From Streptomyces roseifaciens (GTDB lineage: Bacteria > Actinomycetota > Actinomycetes > Streptomycetales > Streptomycetaceae), in NCBI RefSeq assembly GCF_001445655.1, contig NZ_LNBE01000004.1:3554855-3618854 (forward strand): DNA of 64,000 nucleotides. Direction: 5' to 3'. This document shows, in pieces, positions 30,523-39,515 of this stretch; the stretch's first letter is position 1, and each line of letters starts with the position of its first letter. A program made the position numbers and the translations under genes. The notes beneath the pieces are model-generated. The model was not told where the DNA came from. It made no database searches and saw only the letters and a program-made list of their open reading frames with translations.

Positions 30523-30906
30523 TTAGAACTTCAGCCCGGCTTCGCGGGCGGCGTCCGCCAGAGCGGCAATGCGCCCGGCGTACTGGTTGCCACCGCGGTC
30601 GAACACGACGGCCTCGACGCCGGCGGCCTTGGCACGCTCGGCGACCAGGGCGCCCACCTTCGTGGCCTGGGCGCTCTTGTCGCCCTCGCCACCGCGGATC
30701 GACGCGTCCAGGTGGGACGCCGACGCCAGGGTGTGACCCTTGATGTCGTCGATGACCTGGGCGGTGATGCCACGGTTCGAGCGCGTCACGACCAGACGCG
30801 GACGCTCGGCCGTACCCGACATGTTCTTGCGGATGCGGATGTGGCGGCGCTGCTTGGCGGCGCGCTTGTAAGCATCGCCCTTGGCGATCTTCACACCGTA
30901 TGCCAT
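30523..30906 (-). CDS. rplR: 50S ribosomal protein L18 (uL18)
   Basis: The 127-residue L18, which binds 5S rRNA with L5 in the central protuberance. [21 protein letters not shown] and the C-terminal [26 protein letters not shown] are diagnostic. It starts 3 bp after the rplF stop. Confidence 0.98.
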   Translation of the reverse strand: MAYGVKIAKGDAYKRAAKQRRHIRIRKNMSGTAERPRLVVTRSNRGITAQVIDDIKGHTLASASHLDASIRGGEGDKSAQATKVGALVAERAKAAGVEAVVFDRGGNQYAGRIAALADAAREAGLKF

Positions 30907-30909
30907 GGC

Positions 30910-31449
30910 TTACTTACCAGCCTTTCCGACCTTGCGGCGGATGACCTCACCCGCGTACTTCACGCCCTTGGCCTTGTAGGGGTCGGGCTTGCGAAGCTTG
31001 CGGATGTTGGCGGCAACCTCGCCGACCTTCTGCTTGTCGATGCCCTCGACGCTGAGCTTGGTGGGGGACTCGACCTTGAAGGTGATGCCCTCGGGGGCCT
31101 CGATCAGAATCGGGTGGCTGTAGCCCAGGGAGAACTCCAGGTTGGAGCCCTTCGCCTGGACGCGGTAACCGACACCGCTGATCTCAAGAGCCTTGCTGTA
31201 GCCCGCGGTCACGCCGGTGATCATGTTCGCCACCAGCGTGCGGGACAGGCCGTGCAGGGCCTTGTTCTGACGCTCGTCGTTCGGACGAGAGACGACAAGG
31301 GTGCCGTCCTCGGCCTTAGCGATCTCGATGGGCGCGGCAACGGCGTGCGTGAGGGAGCCCTTGGGACCCTTCACGTGCACCGTGCGGCCATCGATGGTGA
31401 CGTCCACACCAGCGGGAACCTGGATGGGCAGCCGTCCAATACGCGACAT
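30910..31449 (-). CDS. rplF: 50S ribosomal protein L6 (uL6)
   Basis: The 179-residue L6, located near the factor-binding site of the large subunit. Both tandem domains are present; [19 protein letters not shown] opens the first and the signature [17 protein letters not shown] lies near the end. It has normal spacing in the spc operon. Confidence 0.98.
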   Translation of the reverse strand: MSRIGRLPIQVPAGVDVTIDGRTVHVKGPKGSLTHAVAAPIEIAKAEDGTLVVSRPNDERQNKALHGLSRTLVANMITGVTAGYSKALEISGVGYRVQAKGSNLEFSLGYSHPILIEAPEGITFKVESPTKLSVEGIDKQKVGEVAANIRKLRKPDPYKAKGVKYAGEVIRRKVGKAGK

Positions 31450-31471
31450 TGGCTATTCCTCCGTTCCCTGG

Positions 31472-31870
31472 TTACCAGACGTAGGCGAGGACTTCCCCAC
31501 CCACGCCCTTCTTGCTGGCCTGCTGGCCGGTCAGGAGACCGTGGGACGTGGAGATGATCGCCACGCCCAGGCCGCCGAGGACCTTCGGCAGGTTGGTGGA
31601 CTTTGCGTAGACACGCAGGCCCGGCTTCGAGATGCGCTTGATCCCGGCGATCGAGCGCTCGCGGTTCGGACCGAACTTCAGGTCGATGACGAGGCTCTTG
31701 CCGACCTCGGCGTCCTCGACCTTCCAGCCGGCGATGTAGCCCTCCTGCTGCAGGATCTCGGCGATGTGCGCCTTGATCTTGCTGTGGGGCATGGCCACGG
31801 AGTCGTGGTAAGCCGAGTTCGCGTTCCGCAGACGGGTCAGCATGTCTGCGATCGGATCGGTCATGGTCAT
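31472..31870 (-). CDS. rpsH: 30S ribosomal protein S8 (uS8)
   Basis: The 132-residue S8, a primary 16S rRNA binder. It reads [20 protein letters not shown] and ends with the conserved [26 protein letters not shown]. The ATG at 31870 matches the family start; an upstream in-frame ATG at 31915 would add an atypical leader peptide. The preceding 209 bp to rpsN is the longest gap inside the spc operon. Confidence 0.97.
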   Translation of the reverse strand: MTMTDPIADMLTRLRNANSAYHDSVAMPHSKIKAHIAEILQQEGYIAGWKVEDAEVGKSLVIDLKFGPNRERSIAGIKRISKPGLRVYAKSTNLPKVLGGLGVAIISTSHGLLTGQQASKKGVGGEVLAYVW

Positions 31871-32079
31871 GTTTGGCCTTCGGCCTCTCTCGCCGTGGTT
31901 TCCTATCTGCGCCATCCCTCTCCCCGAACAGGGTCGGGGCGGGTGCGGCGCGGGGACCTACGGCGTAGTAAGACGGTCATGGGCGGCGGGCACCCAACCC
32001 TTCAACTCTACGCGAGTGAAGGATCGGGCCCCACCGTCCTTGATGCTTACCGAGAGCCCTGGTCAACCCAAGTGGGTTG

Positions 32080-32265
32080 TTACCAGGAGCTCTTGGTCAC
32101 GCCCGGCAGCTCGCCACGGTGAGCCATCTCACGAAGGCACACGCGGCAGAGGCCGAACTTGCGGTACACGGAGTGCGGGCGGCCGCAGCGCTGGCAGCGG
32201 GTGTACGCGCGCACACCGAACTTGGGCTTGCGAGCAGCCTTGGCAATAAGAGACTTCTTCGCCAT
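32080..32265 (-). CDS. rpsN: 30S ribosomal protein S14, zinc type (uS14)
   Basis: The 61-residue short S14 (type Z). The zinc knuckle is Cys24-x2-Cys27 and Cys40-x2-Cys43 ([19 protein letters not shown]). Streptomycetes commonly have a longer zinc-free S14 elsewhere under Zur control. A 6-bp hairpin (32064-32069 with 32074-32079) starts immediately after the stop codon. It starts 5 bp after rplE. Confidence 0.97.
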   Translation of the reverse strand: MAKKSLIAKAARKPKFGVRAYTRCQRCGRPHSVYRKFGLCRVCLREMAHRGELPGVTKSSW

Positions 32266-32270
32266 CTCGC

Positions 32271-32831
32271 TTACGCCTCCTTGAACGGGAAGCCGAGGTG
32301 ACGAAGGAGGGCGCGGCCCTCGTCGTCGTTGGTCGCCGTGGTCACCACGGTGATGTCCATACCCCGGACGCGGTCGATCTTGTCCTGGTCGATCTCGTGG
32401 AACATGACCTGCTCCGTGAGACCGAAGGTGTAGTTGCCCCGACCATCGAACTGCTTCGGGGACAGACCACGGAAGTCGCGGATGCGCGGGAGCGCGAGCG
32501 ACAGGGTGCGGTCCAGGAACTCCCACATGCGGTCACCACGGAGGGTGACGTGGGCGCCGATCGGCTGGCCCTCACGCAGCTTGAACTGCGCGATGGACTT
32601 GCGAGCCTTGGTGACGGCGGGCTTCTGGCCCGTGATCGTGGTGAGGTCGCGGATGGCGCCCTCGATCAGCTTGGAGTCGCGGGCGGCGTCGCCCACACCC
32701 ATGTTGACCACGATCTTGGTGAGGCCGGGAACCTGCATGACGTTCTCGTACGAGAACTCCTCACGCAGCTTGCCGACGATCTCTTCGCGGTAGCGCAGCT
32801 TGAGACGCGGCGCGTTGGTGGTGGCAGTCAT
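32271..32831 (-). CDS. rplE: 50S ribosomal protein L5 (uL5)
   Basis: The 186-residue L5, which contacts 5S rRNA and the P-site tRNA elbow. Family motifs include [39 protein letters not shown] and FPEI-equivalent [17 protein letters not shown]. Its ATG overlaps the rplX stop as TGATG. Confidence 0.98.
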   Translation of the reverse strand: MTATTNAPRLKLRYREEIVGKLREEFSYENVMQVPGLTKIVVNMGVGDAARDSKLIEGAIRDLTTITGQKPAVTKARKSIAQFKLREGQPIGAHVTLRGDRMWEFLDRTLSLALPRIRDFRGLSPKQFDGRGNYTFGLTEQVMFHEIDQDKIDRVRGMDITVVTTATNDDEGRALLRHLGFPFKEA

Positions 32832-33154
32832 CAGATGTCCTCACCGGTGCGCTTGGCAACGCGGATCTTGTTGCCGTTGTCGTCGAAGCGGTAACCGACG
32901 CGGGTGACGACCTTCTTGCCGTCCTTCTCCACGATGAGCTGAACGTTGCTCACGTGGATCGGGGCCTCGGTCGTGACAATGCCACCGGTCTTGGAACCAC
33001 GGGCGGTCTGGCCGGCCTTGGTGTGCTTCTTGACCCGGTTGACACCCTCGACGAGAACACGGTCCTCAGCGGGGAAGGCCTGGATGACCTTGCCCTGCTT
33101 GCCCTTGTCCTTACCGGTGATGACCTGGACCAGGTCGCCCTTCTTGATCTTCAT
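32831..33154 (-). CDS. rplX: 50S ribosomal protein L24 (uL24)
   Basis: The 107-residue L24, an initiator of 50S assembly. An N-terminal KOW motif ([20 protein letters not shown]) is followed by [14 protein letters not shown]. The start lies 3 bp after the rplN stop and the end overlaps rplE by one base. Confidence 0.98.
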   Translation of the reverse strand: MKIKKGDLVQVITGKDKGKQGKVIQAFPAEDRVLVEGVNRVKKHTKAGQTARGSKTGGIVTTEAPIHVSNVQLIVEKDGKKVVTRVGYRFDDNGNKIRVAKRTGEDI

Positions 33155-33157
33155 CGG

Positions 33158-33526
33158 TTACAGCACCTCCGGCGCGAGCGAGACGATCTTCATGAACTTC
33201 TTCTCGCGCAGCTCTCGGCCCACGGGGCCGAAGATACGGGTGCCGCGGGGGTCACCGTCGTTCTTGAGAACGACAGCGGCGTTCTCGTCGAAACGGATGT
33301 ACGAGCCATCCGGACGGCGGCGCTCCTTGACGGTGCGAACGATGACGGCCTTGATGACGTCACCCTTCTTCACGTTGCCACCGGGGATCGCGTCCTTGAC
33401 GGTGGCAACGATGACGTCACCGATGCCCGCGTAGCGGCGACCCGAACCACCGAGAACACGGATGCAAAGGATCTCCTTGGCACCAGTGTTGTCGGCGACC
33501 CGAAGTCGCGACTCCTGCTGGATCAC
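33158..33526 (-). CDS. rplN: 50S ribosomal protein L14 (uL14)
   Basis: The 122-residue L14, a bridge-forming large-subunit protein and first gene of the spc group. It reads [20 protein letters not shown] from a GTG start, with AGGAGA upstream. [16 protein letters not shown] and [20 protein letters not shown] are family signatures. The 103-bp gap from rpsQ marks the S10/spc boundary. Confidence 0.98.
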   Translation of the reverse strand: MIQQESRLRVADNTGAKEILCIRVLGGSGRRYAGIGDVIVATVKDAIPGGNVKKGDVIKAVIVRTVKERRRPDGSYIRFDENAAVVLKNDGDPRGTRIFGPVGRELREKKFMKIVSLAPEVL

Positions 33527-33629
33527 GTCTATCTCCTGATCGTCTGCCGGTTCCCGGCGGGGGGCCTCACCGAGGTGAGGACCCCACGCCGAGCCTGGCG
33601 GAACTTATCCGAGGGAAACCCCTCAGAAA

Positions 33630-33911
33630 TTACTTGGCCTTCTCGAGGATCTCGACGACGCGCCAGCGCTTGCTCGCCGACAGCGGACGCGTCTCCATCA
33701 GGAGGACGCGGTCGCCGACGCCGGCAGCGTTCTGCTCGTCGTGCGCCTTGAGCTTGTTCGTACGGCGGATGACCTTGCCGTACAGCGCGTGCTTGACGCG
33801 GTCCTCGACGGCGACGACGACGGTCTTGTCCATCTTGTCGCTGACGACGAGACCCTCACGGGTCTTGCGGAAACCGCGGTCGTTCGTCTCAGTCACATTC
33901 TTCTCGCTCAT
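33630..33911 (-). CDS. rpsQ: 30S ribosomal protein S17 (uS17)
   Basis: The 93-residue S17, an early 16S rRNA binder (OB fold). The core is [19 protein letters not shown] and [23 protein letters not shown] 15-residue N-terminal extension ([16 protein letters not shown]) is typical of actinobacteria. It overlaps the rpmC stop by one base. Confidence 0.98.
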   Translation of the reverse strand: MSEKNVTETNDRGFRKTREGLVVSDKMDKTVVVAVEDRVKHALYGKVIRRTNKLKAHDEQNAAGVGDRVLLMETRPLSASKRWRVVEILEKAK

Positions 33912-34135
33912 CAGGCGCTCTCCACCGTCTCGATGCCCAGCTCACGCTCGCGCATCAGGGTGTAGATCCGGGCGATGTCCTTACGGACGGACTTGAGCCG
34001 ACCGTGGTTCTCAAGCTGCCCGGTCGCCGCCTGGAAGCGGAGGTTGAACAGCTCTTCCTTGGCCTCACGGAGCTTCGCGACGAGGTCCTCGTCGTTCAGC
34101 TCACGCAGCTCGGTCGCCTTGATACCAGCGGCCAT
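33911..34135 (-). CDS. rpmC: 50S ribosomal protein L29 (uL29)
   Basis: The 74-residue L29, beside the tunnel exit. It reads [19 protein letters not shown] and [19 protein letters not shown]. The ATG at 34135 overlaps the rplP stop (TGATG); an adjacent GTG one codon upstream is less likely. Translational coupling at both ends. Confidence 0.97.
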   Translation of the reverse strand: MAAGIKATELRELNDEDLVAKLREAKEELFNLRFQAATGQLENHGRLKSVRKDIARIYTLMRERELGIETVESA

Positions 34136-34554
34136 CACGACTCACCTGCCTCGCGCCGAACAATGCGGCACTTCATCGGAAGCTTGTGGGCGGCGCGGGT
34201 GAGCGCCTCCTTAGCGACCTTTTCGTTCGGGAAGGACAGCTCGAACATCACCCGACCGGGCTTGACGTTCGCGATCCACCACTCCGGAGAACCCTTACCG
34301 GAACCCATGCGGGTTTCGGCCGGCTTCTTGGTCAGCGGACGGTCCGGGTAGATGTTGATCCACACCTTGCCGCCACGCTTGATGTGACGCGTCATGGCGA
34401 TACGAGCGGACTCGATCTGACGGTTCGTCACGTAGGCCGGGGTCAGGGCCTGGATGCCGTACTCACCGAAGGCGAGCTCGGTGCCACCCTTGGCCATGCC
34501 GTTCCGCTTGGGGTGGTGCTGCTTGCGGTGCTTGACCCTGCGAGGGATCAGCAT
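34135..34554 (-). CDS. rplP: 50S ribosomal protein L16 (uL16)
   Basis: The 139-residue L16, which helps position tRNAs at the peptidyl-transferase centre. [19 protein letters not shown], the tRNA-contact loop [19 protein letters not shown], and [19 protein letters not shown] are all standard. It begins 5 bp after rpsC. Confidence 0.98.
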   Translation of the reverse strand: MLIPRRVKHRKQHHPKRNGMAKGGTELAFGEYGIQALTPAYVTNRQIESARIAMTRHIKRGGKVWINIYPDRPLTKKPAETRMGSGKGSPEWWIANVKPGRVMFELSFPNEKVAKEALTRAAHKLPMKCRIVRREAGES

Positions 34555-34559
34555 GTCGG

Positions 34560-35387
34560 TCAGGCCTCCGTTCCGGTGGACTCAGCCGGAGCAGCGGCAG
34601 CGGCCTCGGCCTTGGGGGCCTCGGCAGCGGCGTTCTGCTGCGGCTTGCGGCCGCGGCCGCCACGCTCGCCGCCACGGCCACCACGGGCCGGGCGCTCGCC
34701 GGCGCCACGGGACGGGCGGTTGCCCGCACGCGCCGCGGCGTTCTCGGCGCGGACCTCGGCGATGTTCTTGACGTCGCCCTTGTAGATCCAGACCTTCACG
34801 CCGATGCGGCCGAAGGTGGTCTTGGCCTCGAAGAAGCCGTAGTCGACGTTCGCACGGAGCGTGTGCAGGGGCACACGGCCCTCGCGGTAGAACTCCGAGC
34901 GGGACATCTCGGCGCCGCCGAGACGGCCACCGCACTGGATCTTGATGCCCTTGGCGCCGGCCTTCATCGTCGACTGCATGCTCTTACGCATGGCGCGACG
35001 GAAGGAGACGCGGGAGGACAGCTGCTCGGCGACGGCCTGGGCCACCAGCTGAGCGTCGACCTCGGGGTTCTTGACCTCGAGGATGTTCAGCTGGACCTGC
35101 TTGCCGGTCAGCTTCTCCAGCTCGCCACGGATGCGGTCGGCCTCGGCGCCACGGCGACCGATGACGATGCCCGGGCGGGCGGTGTGGATGTCAACGCGGA
35201 CGCGGTCGCGGGTGCGCTCGATCTCAACCTTCGAGATACCGGCGCGCTCCATGCCCTTCGTCATCATGCGACGAATGGCAACGTCTTCCTTGACGTAGTC
35301 CTTGTACAGCTTGTCGGCGTACCAGCGGGACTTGAAGTCCGTGGTGATGCCGAGCCGGAACCCGTGCGGGTTAACCTTCTGGCCCAT
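34560..35387 (-). CDS. rpsC: 30S ribosomal protein S3 (uS3)
   Basis: The 275-residue S3, part of the mRNA entry channel helicase. The KH domain ([20 protein letters not shown]) and the C-terminal domain ([20 protein letters not shown]) are complete. The last 60 residues are a Gly/Arg then Ala/Glu-rich extension known from actinobacteria. Its ATG overlaps the rplV stop by one base. Confidence 0.98.
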   Translation of the reverse strand: MGQKVNPHGFRLGITTDFKSRWYADKLYKDYVKEDVAIRRMMTKGMERAGISKVEIERTRDRVRVDIHTARPGIVIGRRGAEADRIRGELEKLTGKQVQLNILEVKNPEVDAQLVAQAVAEQLSSRVSFRRAMRKSMQSTMKAGAKGIKIQCGGRLGGAEMSRSEFYREGRVPLHTLRANVDYGFFEAKTTFGRIGVKVWIYKGDVKNIAEVRAENAAARAGNRPSRGAGERPARGGRGGERGGRGRKPQQNAAAEAPKAEAAAAAPAESTGTEA

Positions 35388-35734
35388 TACCGGGTTCCTT
35401 CCTTGCTGCTGACGACCACGGTGATGTGGCTGGTCCGCTTGCGGATCCGGTAGGCACGGCCCTGGGCGCGCGGACGGAACCGCTTCAGGGTCGGGCCCTC
35501 GTCCACGAACGCCTCGCTGATGTACAGCGACGAAGCGTCCGTGTGGTCGTAGTTGTGCGCGGCGTTGGCAATGGCGCTGTCCAGCACCTTGCCCACCGGC
35601 ACGCTCGCGGCCTGCGGGGCGAAACGCAGGACCGCCTGAGCCTCCGTGGCGTCCATGCCACGGATGAGGTCCACCACGCGGCGGGCCTTCATGGGCGTGA
35701 CGCGGATGTACCGCGCCTGGGCCCTGGCTTCCAT
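35387..35734 (-). CDS. rplV: 50S ribosomal protein L22 (uL22)
   Basis: The 115-residue L22, whose beta-hairpin lines the exit tunnel and where macrolide-resistance mutations arise. It reads [20 protein letters not shown], with the tunnel hairpin around [19 protein letters not shown]. The ATG at 35734 is chosen by the AAGGGA upstream and the usual length; two in-frame ATGs further upstream would add 8-12 residues. Confidence 0.96.
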   Translation of the reverse strand: MEARAQARYIRVTPMKARRVVDLIRGMDATEAQAVLRFAPQAASVPVGKVLDSAIANAAHNYDHTDASSLYISEAFVDEGPTLKRFRPRAQGRAYRIRKRTSHITVVVSSKEGTR

Positions 35735-35775
35735 GGTTGTCCCTTCGGTGTCAGTCATAGTCGTTCGCACCCCGC

Positions 35776-36057
35776 TTAGCGGCGCTTCGACTTGCGGTCG
35801 TCCTTGACGTGGCCGCGGAAGGTGCGGGTCGGCGAGAACTCGCCGAGCTTGTGGCCGACCATCGACTCGGTGACGAACACCGGGACGTGCGTCTTGCCGT
35901 TGTGCACCGCGAGCGTGTGGCCGAGCATGGCCGGCACGATCATGGAGCGACGGGACCAGGTCTTGATGACGTTCTTGGTACCAGCCTCGTTCTGAGCGTC
36001 CACCTTCTTGATGAGGTGTCCGTCGACGAAGGGTCCCTTCTTGAGACTACGCGGCAT
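35776..36057 (-). CDS. rpsS: 30S ribosomal protein S19 (uS19)
   Basis: The 93-residue S19 of the subunit head. [19 protein letters not shown] and [22 protein letters not shown] are diagnostic. It lies 12 bp after the rplB stop in the S10 operon. Confidence 0.98.
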   Translation of the reverse strand: MPRSLKKGPFVDGHLIKKVDAQNEAGTKNVIKTWSRRSMIVPAMLGHTLAVHNGKTHVPVFVTESMVGHKLGEFSPTRTFRGHVKDDRKSKRR

Positions 36058-36069
36058 CTAAACCCGCTC

Positions 36070-36906
36070 CTAGCGCTTCTTGTTCGTCTTGCGGCGGCGG
36101 ACGATGTACTTGTTGCTCGCCTTCTTGGGAGAACGAGTACGACCCTCCTTCTGACCCCACGGGGAGACCGGGTGGCGACCACCGGAGGTCTTGCCCTCAC
36201 CACCACCGTGCGGGTGGTCAACCGGGTTCATCGCGACACCGCGGACGGTCGGGCGGACGCCCTTCCAGCGCATGCGGCCGGCCTTGCCCCAGTTGATGTT
36301 CGACTGCTCGGCGTTGCCGACCTCGCCGACCGTGGCGCGGCAGCGGACGTCGACCAGGCGGACCTCGCCCGACGGCATACGCAGGTGGGCGTACTGGCCC
36401 TCCTTCGCCAGCAGCTGCACGGAGGAACCGGCAGAGCGGGCGAACTTGGCGCCACCACCGGGACGGAGCTCGATCGCGTGGATCGTGGTACCGACCGGGA
36501 TGTTGCGGAGCGGGAGGTTGTTGCCCGGCTTGATGTCGGCGCCGGGGCCGTTCTCAATCCGGTCGCCCTGGCTCAGCTTGGCCGGGGCGATGATGTAGCG
36601 CTTCTCGCCGTCTGCGTAGTGCAGCAGCGCGATGCGAGCGGTGCGGTTCGGGTCGTACTCGATGTGAGCGACCTTGGCCGGCACGCCGTCCTTGTCGTGA
36701 CGACGGAAGTCGATCACGCGGTAGGCGCGCTTGTGGCCACCACCCTGGTGGCGAACGGTCACACGACCGGCGTTGTTACGGCCGCCCTTGCTGTGCAGGG
36801 GGCGGACCAGCGACTTCTCCGGCGTGGACCGCGTGATCTCGACAAAGTCGGCGACGCTGGAGCCACGACGGCCCGGGGTCGTCGGCTTGTACTTGCGGAT
36901 ACCCAT
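36070..36906 (-). CDS. rplB: 50S ribosomal protein L2 (uL2)
   Basis: The 278-residue L2, needed for subunit association and peptidyl-transferase activity. It starts [20 protein letters not shown]. The conserved C-terminal loop with the functionally important histidine is intact ([18 protein letters not shown]). It is preceded by rplW with a 41-bp gap. Confidence 0.99.
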   Translation of the reverse strand: MGIRKYKPTTPGRRGSSVADFVEITRSTPEKSLVRPLHSKGGRNNAGRVTVRHQGGGHKRAYRVIDFRRHDKDGVPAKVAHIEYDPNRTARIALLHYADGEKRYIIAPAKLSQGDRIENGPGADIKPGNNLPLRNIPVGTTIHAIELRPGGGAKFARSAGSSVQLLAKEGQYAHLRMPSGEVRLVDVRCRATVGEVGNAEQSNINWGKAGRMRWKGVRPTVRGVAMNPVDHPHGGGEGKTSGGRHPVSPWGQKEGRTRSPKKASNKYIVRRRKTNKKR

Positions 36907-36947
36907 TTCTCAGTCCTCGTCCGATTCCGGACGACTCGGACTCCTGG

Positions 36948-37271
36948 TTAGGAGACCGGGCCGCCGAAGATGTCGATACGGTCGCCCTCGGCGAGGGTCA
37001 CGATGGCGCGCTTGGTGTTGGCGCGCTTGCCGAAACCGGTCTTGGTGCGCTTGCGCTTACCCTGACGGTTGATCGTGTTGACCCCGGTGACCTTGACCGA
37101 GAAGACCGCCTCGACGGCCTGCTTGATCTGGGTCTTGTTGGCGCGCGGGTCGACGATGAACGTGTACTTGTTCTCGTCCAGCAGCGCGTAGCTCTTCTCG
37201 GAGACAACCGGCTTGACCAGGAGGTCGCGCGGGTCCGAGAACGTCTTGCTGGTGACGACGGCCTCAGTCAT
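36948..37271 (-). CDS. rplW: 50S ribosomal protein L23 (uL23)
   Basis: The 107-residue L23 at the tunnel exit, docking site for trigger factor and [27 protein letters not shown] (split here as two adjacent motifs, [11 protein letters not shown] and [20 protein letters not shown]) marks the family. It overlaps the rplD stop by one base (TGATG). Confidence 0.98.
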   Translation of the reverse strand: MTEAVVTSKTFSDPRDLLVKPVVSEKSYALLDENKYTFIVDPRANKTQIKQAVEAVFSVKVTGVNTINRQGKRKRTKTGFGKRANTKRAIVTLAEGDRIDIFGGPVS

Positions 37272-37921
37272 CAGGCCTCGCTCCCTTCGGTCTCAACGGC
37301 CTTGGGGCCAGACACGAAGGACTCGAAGGCGGCCTGGGTGAAGACCACGTCGTCGGAGACGAGCACGTCGTACGTGTTCAGCTGGCCCGGCTCCAGGATG
37401 TGAACCTGGGGCAGGTTGCGGGCGGACAGCCACGCGGCCTCGTTGGAGCGCTCGACGACCAGGAGCAGGTTCTTCCGCTCGCTGATCTTGCCGAACAGGC
37501 TCTTGGCGGCCTTGGTGGACGCCGCACCCTCGACCACGTCGGAGACGACGTGGATGCGGGAGTGACGCGCGCGGTCCGAGAGGGCACCACGCAGGGCGGC
37601 GGCCTTCATCTTCTTCGGGGTGCGCTGCGAGTAGTCACGCGGCACGGGACCGTGCACGACGCCACCACCGGCGAACTGCGGCGCGCGGGTCGAACCCTGA
37701 CGGGCGCGACCGGTGCCCTTCTGGCGGTACGGCTTCTTGCCACCGCCGCGGACCTCGCCACGGGTCTTGGTCTTGTGCGTGCCCTGACGGGCAGCGGCCA
37801 GCTGCGCGACGACGACCTGGTGGATCAGCGGAACGCTGACCTTCGCGTCGAAGATCTCCGCGGGGAGCTCGACGGTCCCGGCCTTGTCGCCTGCCGGCGA
37901 AAGGATGTCAATGGTGCTCAT
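37271..37921 (-). CDS. rplD: 50S ribosomal protein L4 (uL4)
   Basis: The 216-residue L4, whose extended loop reaches the exit tunnel ([36 protein letters not shown]). The ATG at 37921 ([15 protein letters not shown]) lies 8 bp after rplC and matches the family start. In gamma-proteobacteria L4 autoregulates the S10 operon; whether it does so here is unknown. Confidence 0.98.
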   Translation of the reverse strand: MSTIDILSPAGDKAGTVELPAEIFDAKVSVPLIHQVVVAQLAAARQGTHKTKTRGEVRGGGKKPYRQKGTGRARQGSTRAPQFAGGGVVHGPVPRDYSQRTPKKMKAAALRGALSDRARHSRIHVVSDVVEGAASTKAAKSLFGKISERKNLLLVVERSNEAAWLSARNLPQVHILEPGQLNTYDVLVSDDVVFTQAAFESFVSGPKAVETEGSEA

Positions 37922-37928
37922 CGTTACC

Positions 37929-38573
37929 TCAGGCCCCCTTGGCCGCGGTACGGACCAGGACGAGGCCGCCGTTCGGACCAGGAACCGCACCCTTGATCAG
38001 GAGCAGGCCCTTCTCCGCGTCAACGGCGTGGACGGTCAGGTTCTGGGTGGTGACCCGCTCGTTGCCCATGCGGCCCGCCATGCGGAGGCCCTTGAACACA
38101 CGGCCCGGGGTGGCGCAGCCACCGATGGAACCGGGGGAGCGGTGCTTGCGCTGGGTGCCGTGCCCGGCGCCGAGGCCACGGAAGTTGTGACGCTTCATGA
38201 CACCGGCGAAGCCCTTGCCCTTGCTCTTGCCGGTGACGTCAACCTTGACGCCCGACTCGAACACGGCAGCGGTGATCTCCTGGCCGAGCGTGTACTCGCT
38301 GGCGTCAGCGGTACGCAGCTCCACCAGGTGGCGGCGCGGGGTGACGTCGGCCTTGGCGAAGTGACCCTTGAGGGGCTTGTTCACCTTGCGCGGGTCGATC
38401 TCGCCGAAGGCGATCTGGACCGACTCGTAGCCGTCGCTGTCGTTGGTGCGGACCTGGGTGACGACGCAGGGCCCGGCCTTGACGACGGTCACCGGGACAA
38501 CCCGGTTGTTCTCGTCCCAGACCTGGGTCATGCCGAGCTTCTCGCCCAGGACGCCCTTAATGTTCTTAGCCAT
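37929..38573 (-). CDS. rplC: 50S ribosomal protein L3 (uL3)
   Basis: The 214-residue L3, an early-assembly protein near the peptidyl-transferase centre. It reads [20 protein letters not shown], with the central extension [19 protein letters not shown] and [19 protein letters not shown]. It starts 13 bp after the rpsJ stop. Confidence 0.98.
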   Translation of the reverse strand: MAKNIKGVLGEKLGMTQVWDENNRVVPVTVVKAGPCVVTQVRTNDSDGYESVQIAFGEIDPRKVNKPLKGHFAKADVTPRRHLVELRTADASEYTLGQEITAAVFESGVKVDVTGKSKGKGFAGVMKRHNFRGLGAGHGTQRKHRSPGSIGGCATPGRVFKGLRMAGRMGNERVTTQNLTVHAVDAEKGLLLIKGAVPGPNGGLVLVRTAAKGA

Positions 38574-38586
38574 CTCGCGCGTCACC

Positions 38587-38895
38587 TCAGAGCTTGATCT
38601 CGATGTCGACGCCCGCCGGCAGGTCGAGACGCATGAGCGAGTCAACCGTCTTCGGCGTGGGGTCGAGGATGTCGATGAGGCGCTTGTGCGTGCGCATCTC
38701 GAAGTGCTCGCGCGAGTCCTTGTACTTGTGCGGCGACTTGATGACGCAGTACACGTTCTTCTCAGTGGGCAGCGGCACCGGGCCCGCGACCGACGCACCA
38801 GTGCGCGTCACCGTCTCGACGATCTTCTTCGCCGAGGAGTCGATGACCTCGTGGTCGTAGGCCTTGAGCCGGATGCGGATCTTCTGTCCCGCCAT
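38587..38895 (-). CDS. rpsJ: 30S ribosomal protein S10 (uS10, NusE)
   Basis: The 102-residue S10, a head protein and also the NusE partner of NusB and NusG in antitermination and transcription-translation coupling. [19 protein letters not shown] and the loop [19 protein letters not shown] are diagnostic. It is first in the S10 operon, preceded by a leader of about 370 nt from a consensus promoter. Confidence 0.99.
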   Translation of the reverse strand: MAGQKIRIRLKAYDHEVIDSSAKKIVETVTRTGASVAGPVPLPTEKNVYCVIKSPHKYKDSREHFEMRTHKRLIDILDPTPKTVDSLMRLDLPAGVDIEIKL

Positions 38896-39265
38896 GGCTA
38901 CTCAGTAGTCCTGTCTCTCGTAACGCTCTGGGACTCGGCCGGCTGCGCCCGGAATCGCTTCCGAACGCGGTCTCTCCCCACTCCACCTCCGACCCACGCG
39001 GTCGGGCGTGTCGCGCCCCTTCCAGCAGATTTCCCTAAGGAAATTCCCTGGTGAAGGGGGTTGTGGGGGAAAGACACCCACCGAGCGCCTGGCTGGGGCC
39101 CCGCTGACACTTCCCGGAAGATTCCCGTACTTCCGCCTCTGACAAGAGGCGACGAGTACTGCGGGACTCGCTTCCAGTCCTCCCGGCGGGAGGCGCGCAG
39201 CATCGGCACTCAACCGAGCAACCTGAACAGTGTGCCATACGTGCCCGAAGAGGCGCCAATCGCGG
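38896..39265 (-). other. Long 5' leader of the S10 operon
   Basis: About 370 nt without a credible gene between the S10 promoter and rpsJ. Visible structures in the minus-strand RNA include CCUCCC/GGGAGG (around 39180), an AUUUCC/GGAAAU hairpin (around 39035), and the 25-nt element shared with the str-operon leader. Its length suggests post-initiation control of the operon. Confidence 0.55.
38989..39013 (-). promoter_or_regulatory. 25-nt leader element shared with rpsL (S10 copy)
   Basis: Identical at all 25 positions to 46159-46183 in the rpsL leader. In the RNA, CCGACC pairs with GGUCGG around a GCGUG loop, while an upstream CACGC can instead pair with that GCGUG, giving two mutually exclusive stems. 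It lies about 95 nt before the rpsJ start. Confidence 0.6.
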
Positions 39266-39271
39266 CCGAAG

Positions 39272-39299
39272 ACGGTACCCCGACCGGCTCAGTTGTCAA
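39272..39299 (-). promoter_or_regulatory. Promoter of the S10 operon
   Basis: A perfect -35 TTGACA (39294-39299), 16-bp spacer and -10 TACCGT (39272-39277), fitting the principal sigma factor. This is the best promoter match in the intergenic region upstream of rpsJ. Confidence 0.75.
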
Positions 39300-39515
39300 A
39301 CCACCTCGCCGACATACGGGACACTATGGCTCTTACACCTCGACCGCCGCTCGGGCCCCCCAGGTCACCTGCCACAAGTCTGCCGGACGCCGAGAAATCC
39401 GCACTTTGCCGGGGTTTGCCGCGGCCCCGGGCAACCGCCGCGCTCCCCCCGTCGTCCCCTAACACGCCGGGGCAGCAGGGGACCGCGCGCTGCACAACGG
39501 GACGGAGTCATGTAG

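Noticed and set aside
38989..39013. H-type pseudoknot in the shared 25-nt leader element
   Set aside because: The two stems abut with essentially no connecting loops, so they could not form together; they are treated as alternatives.
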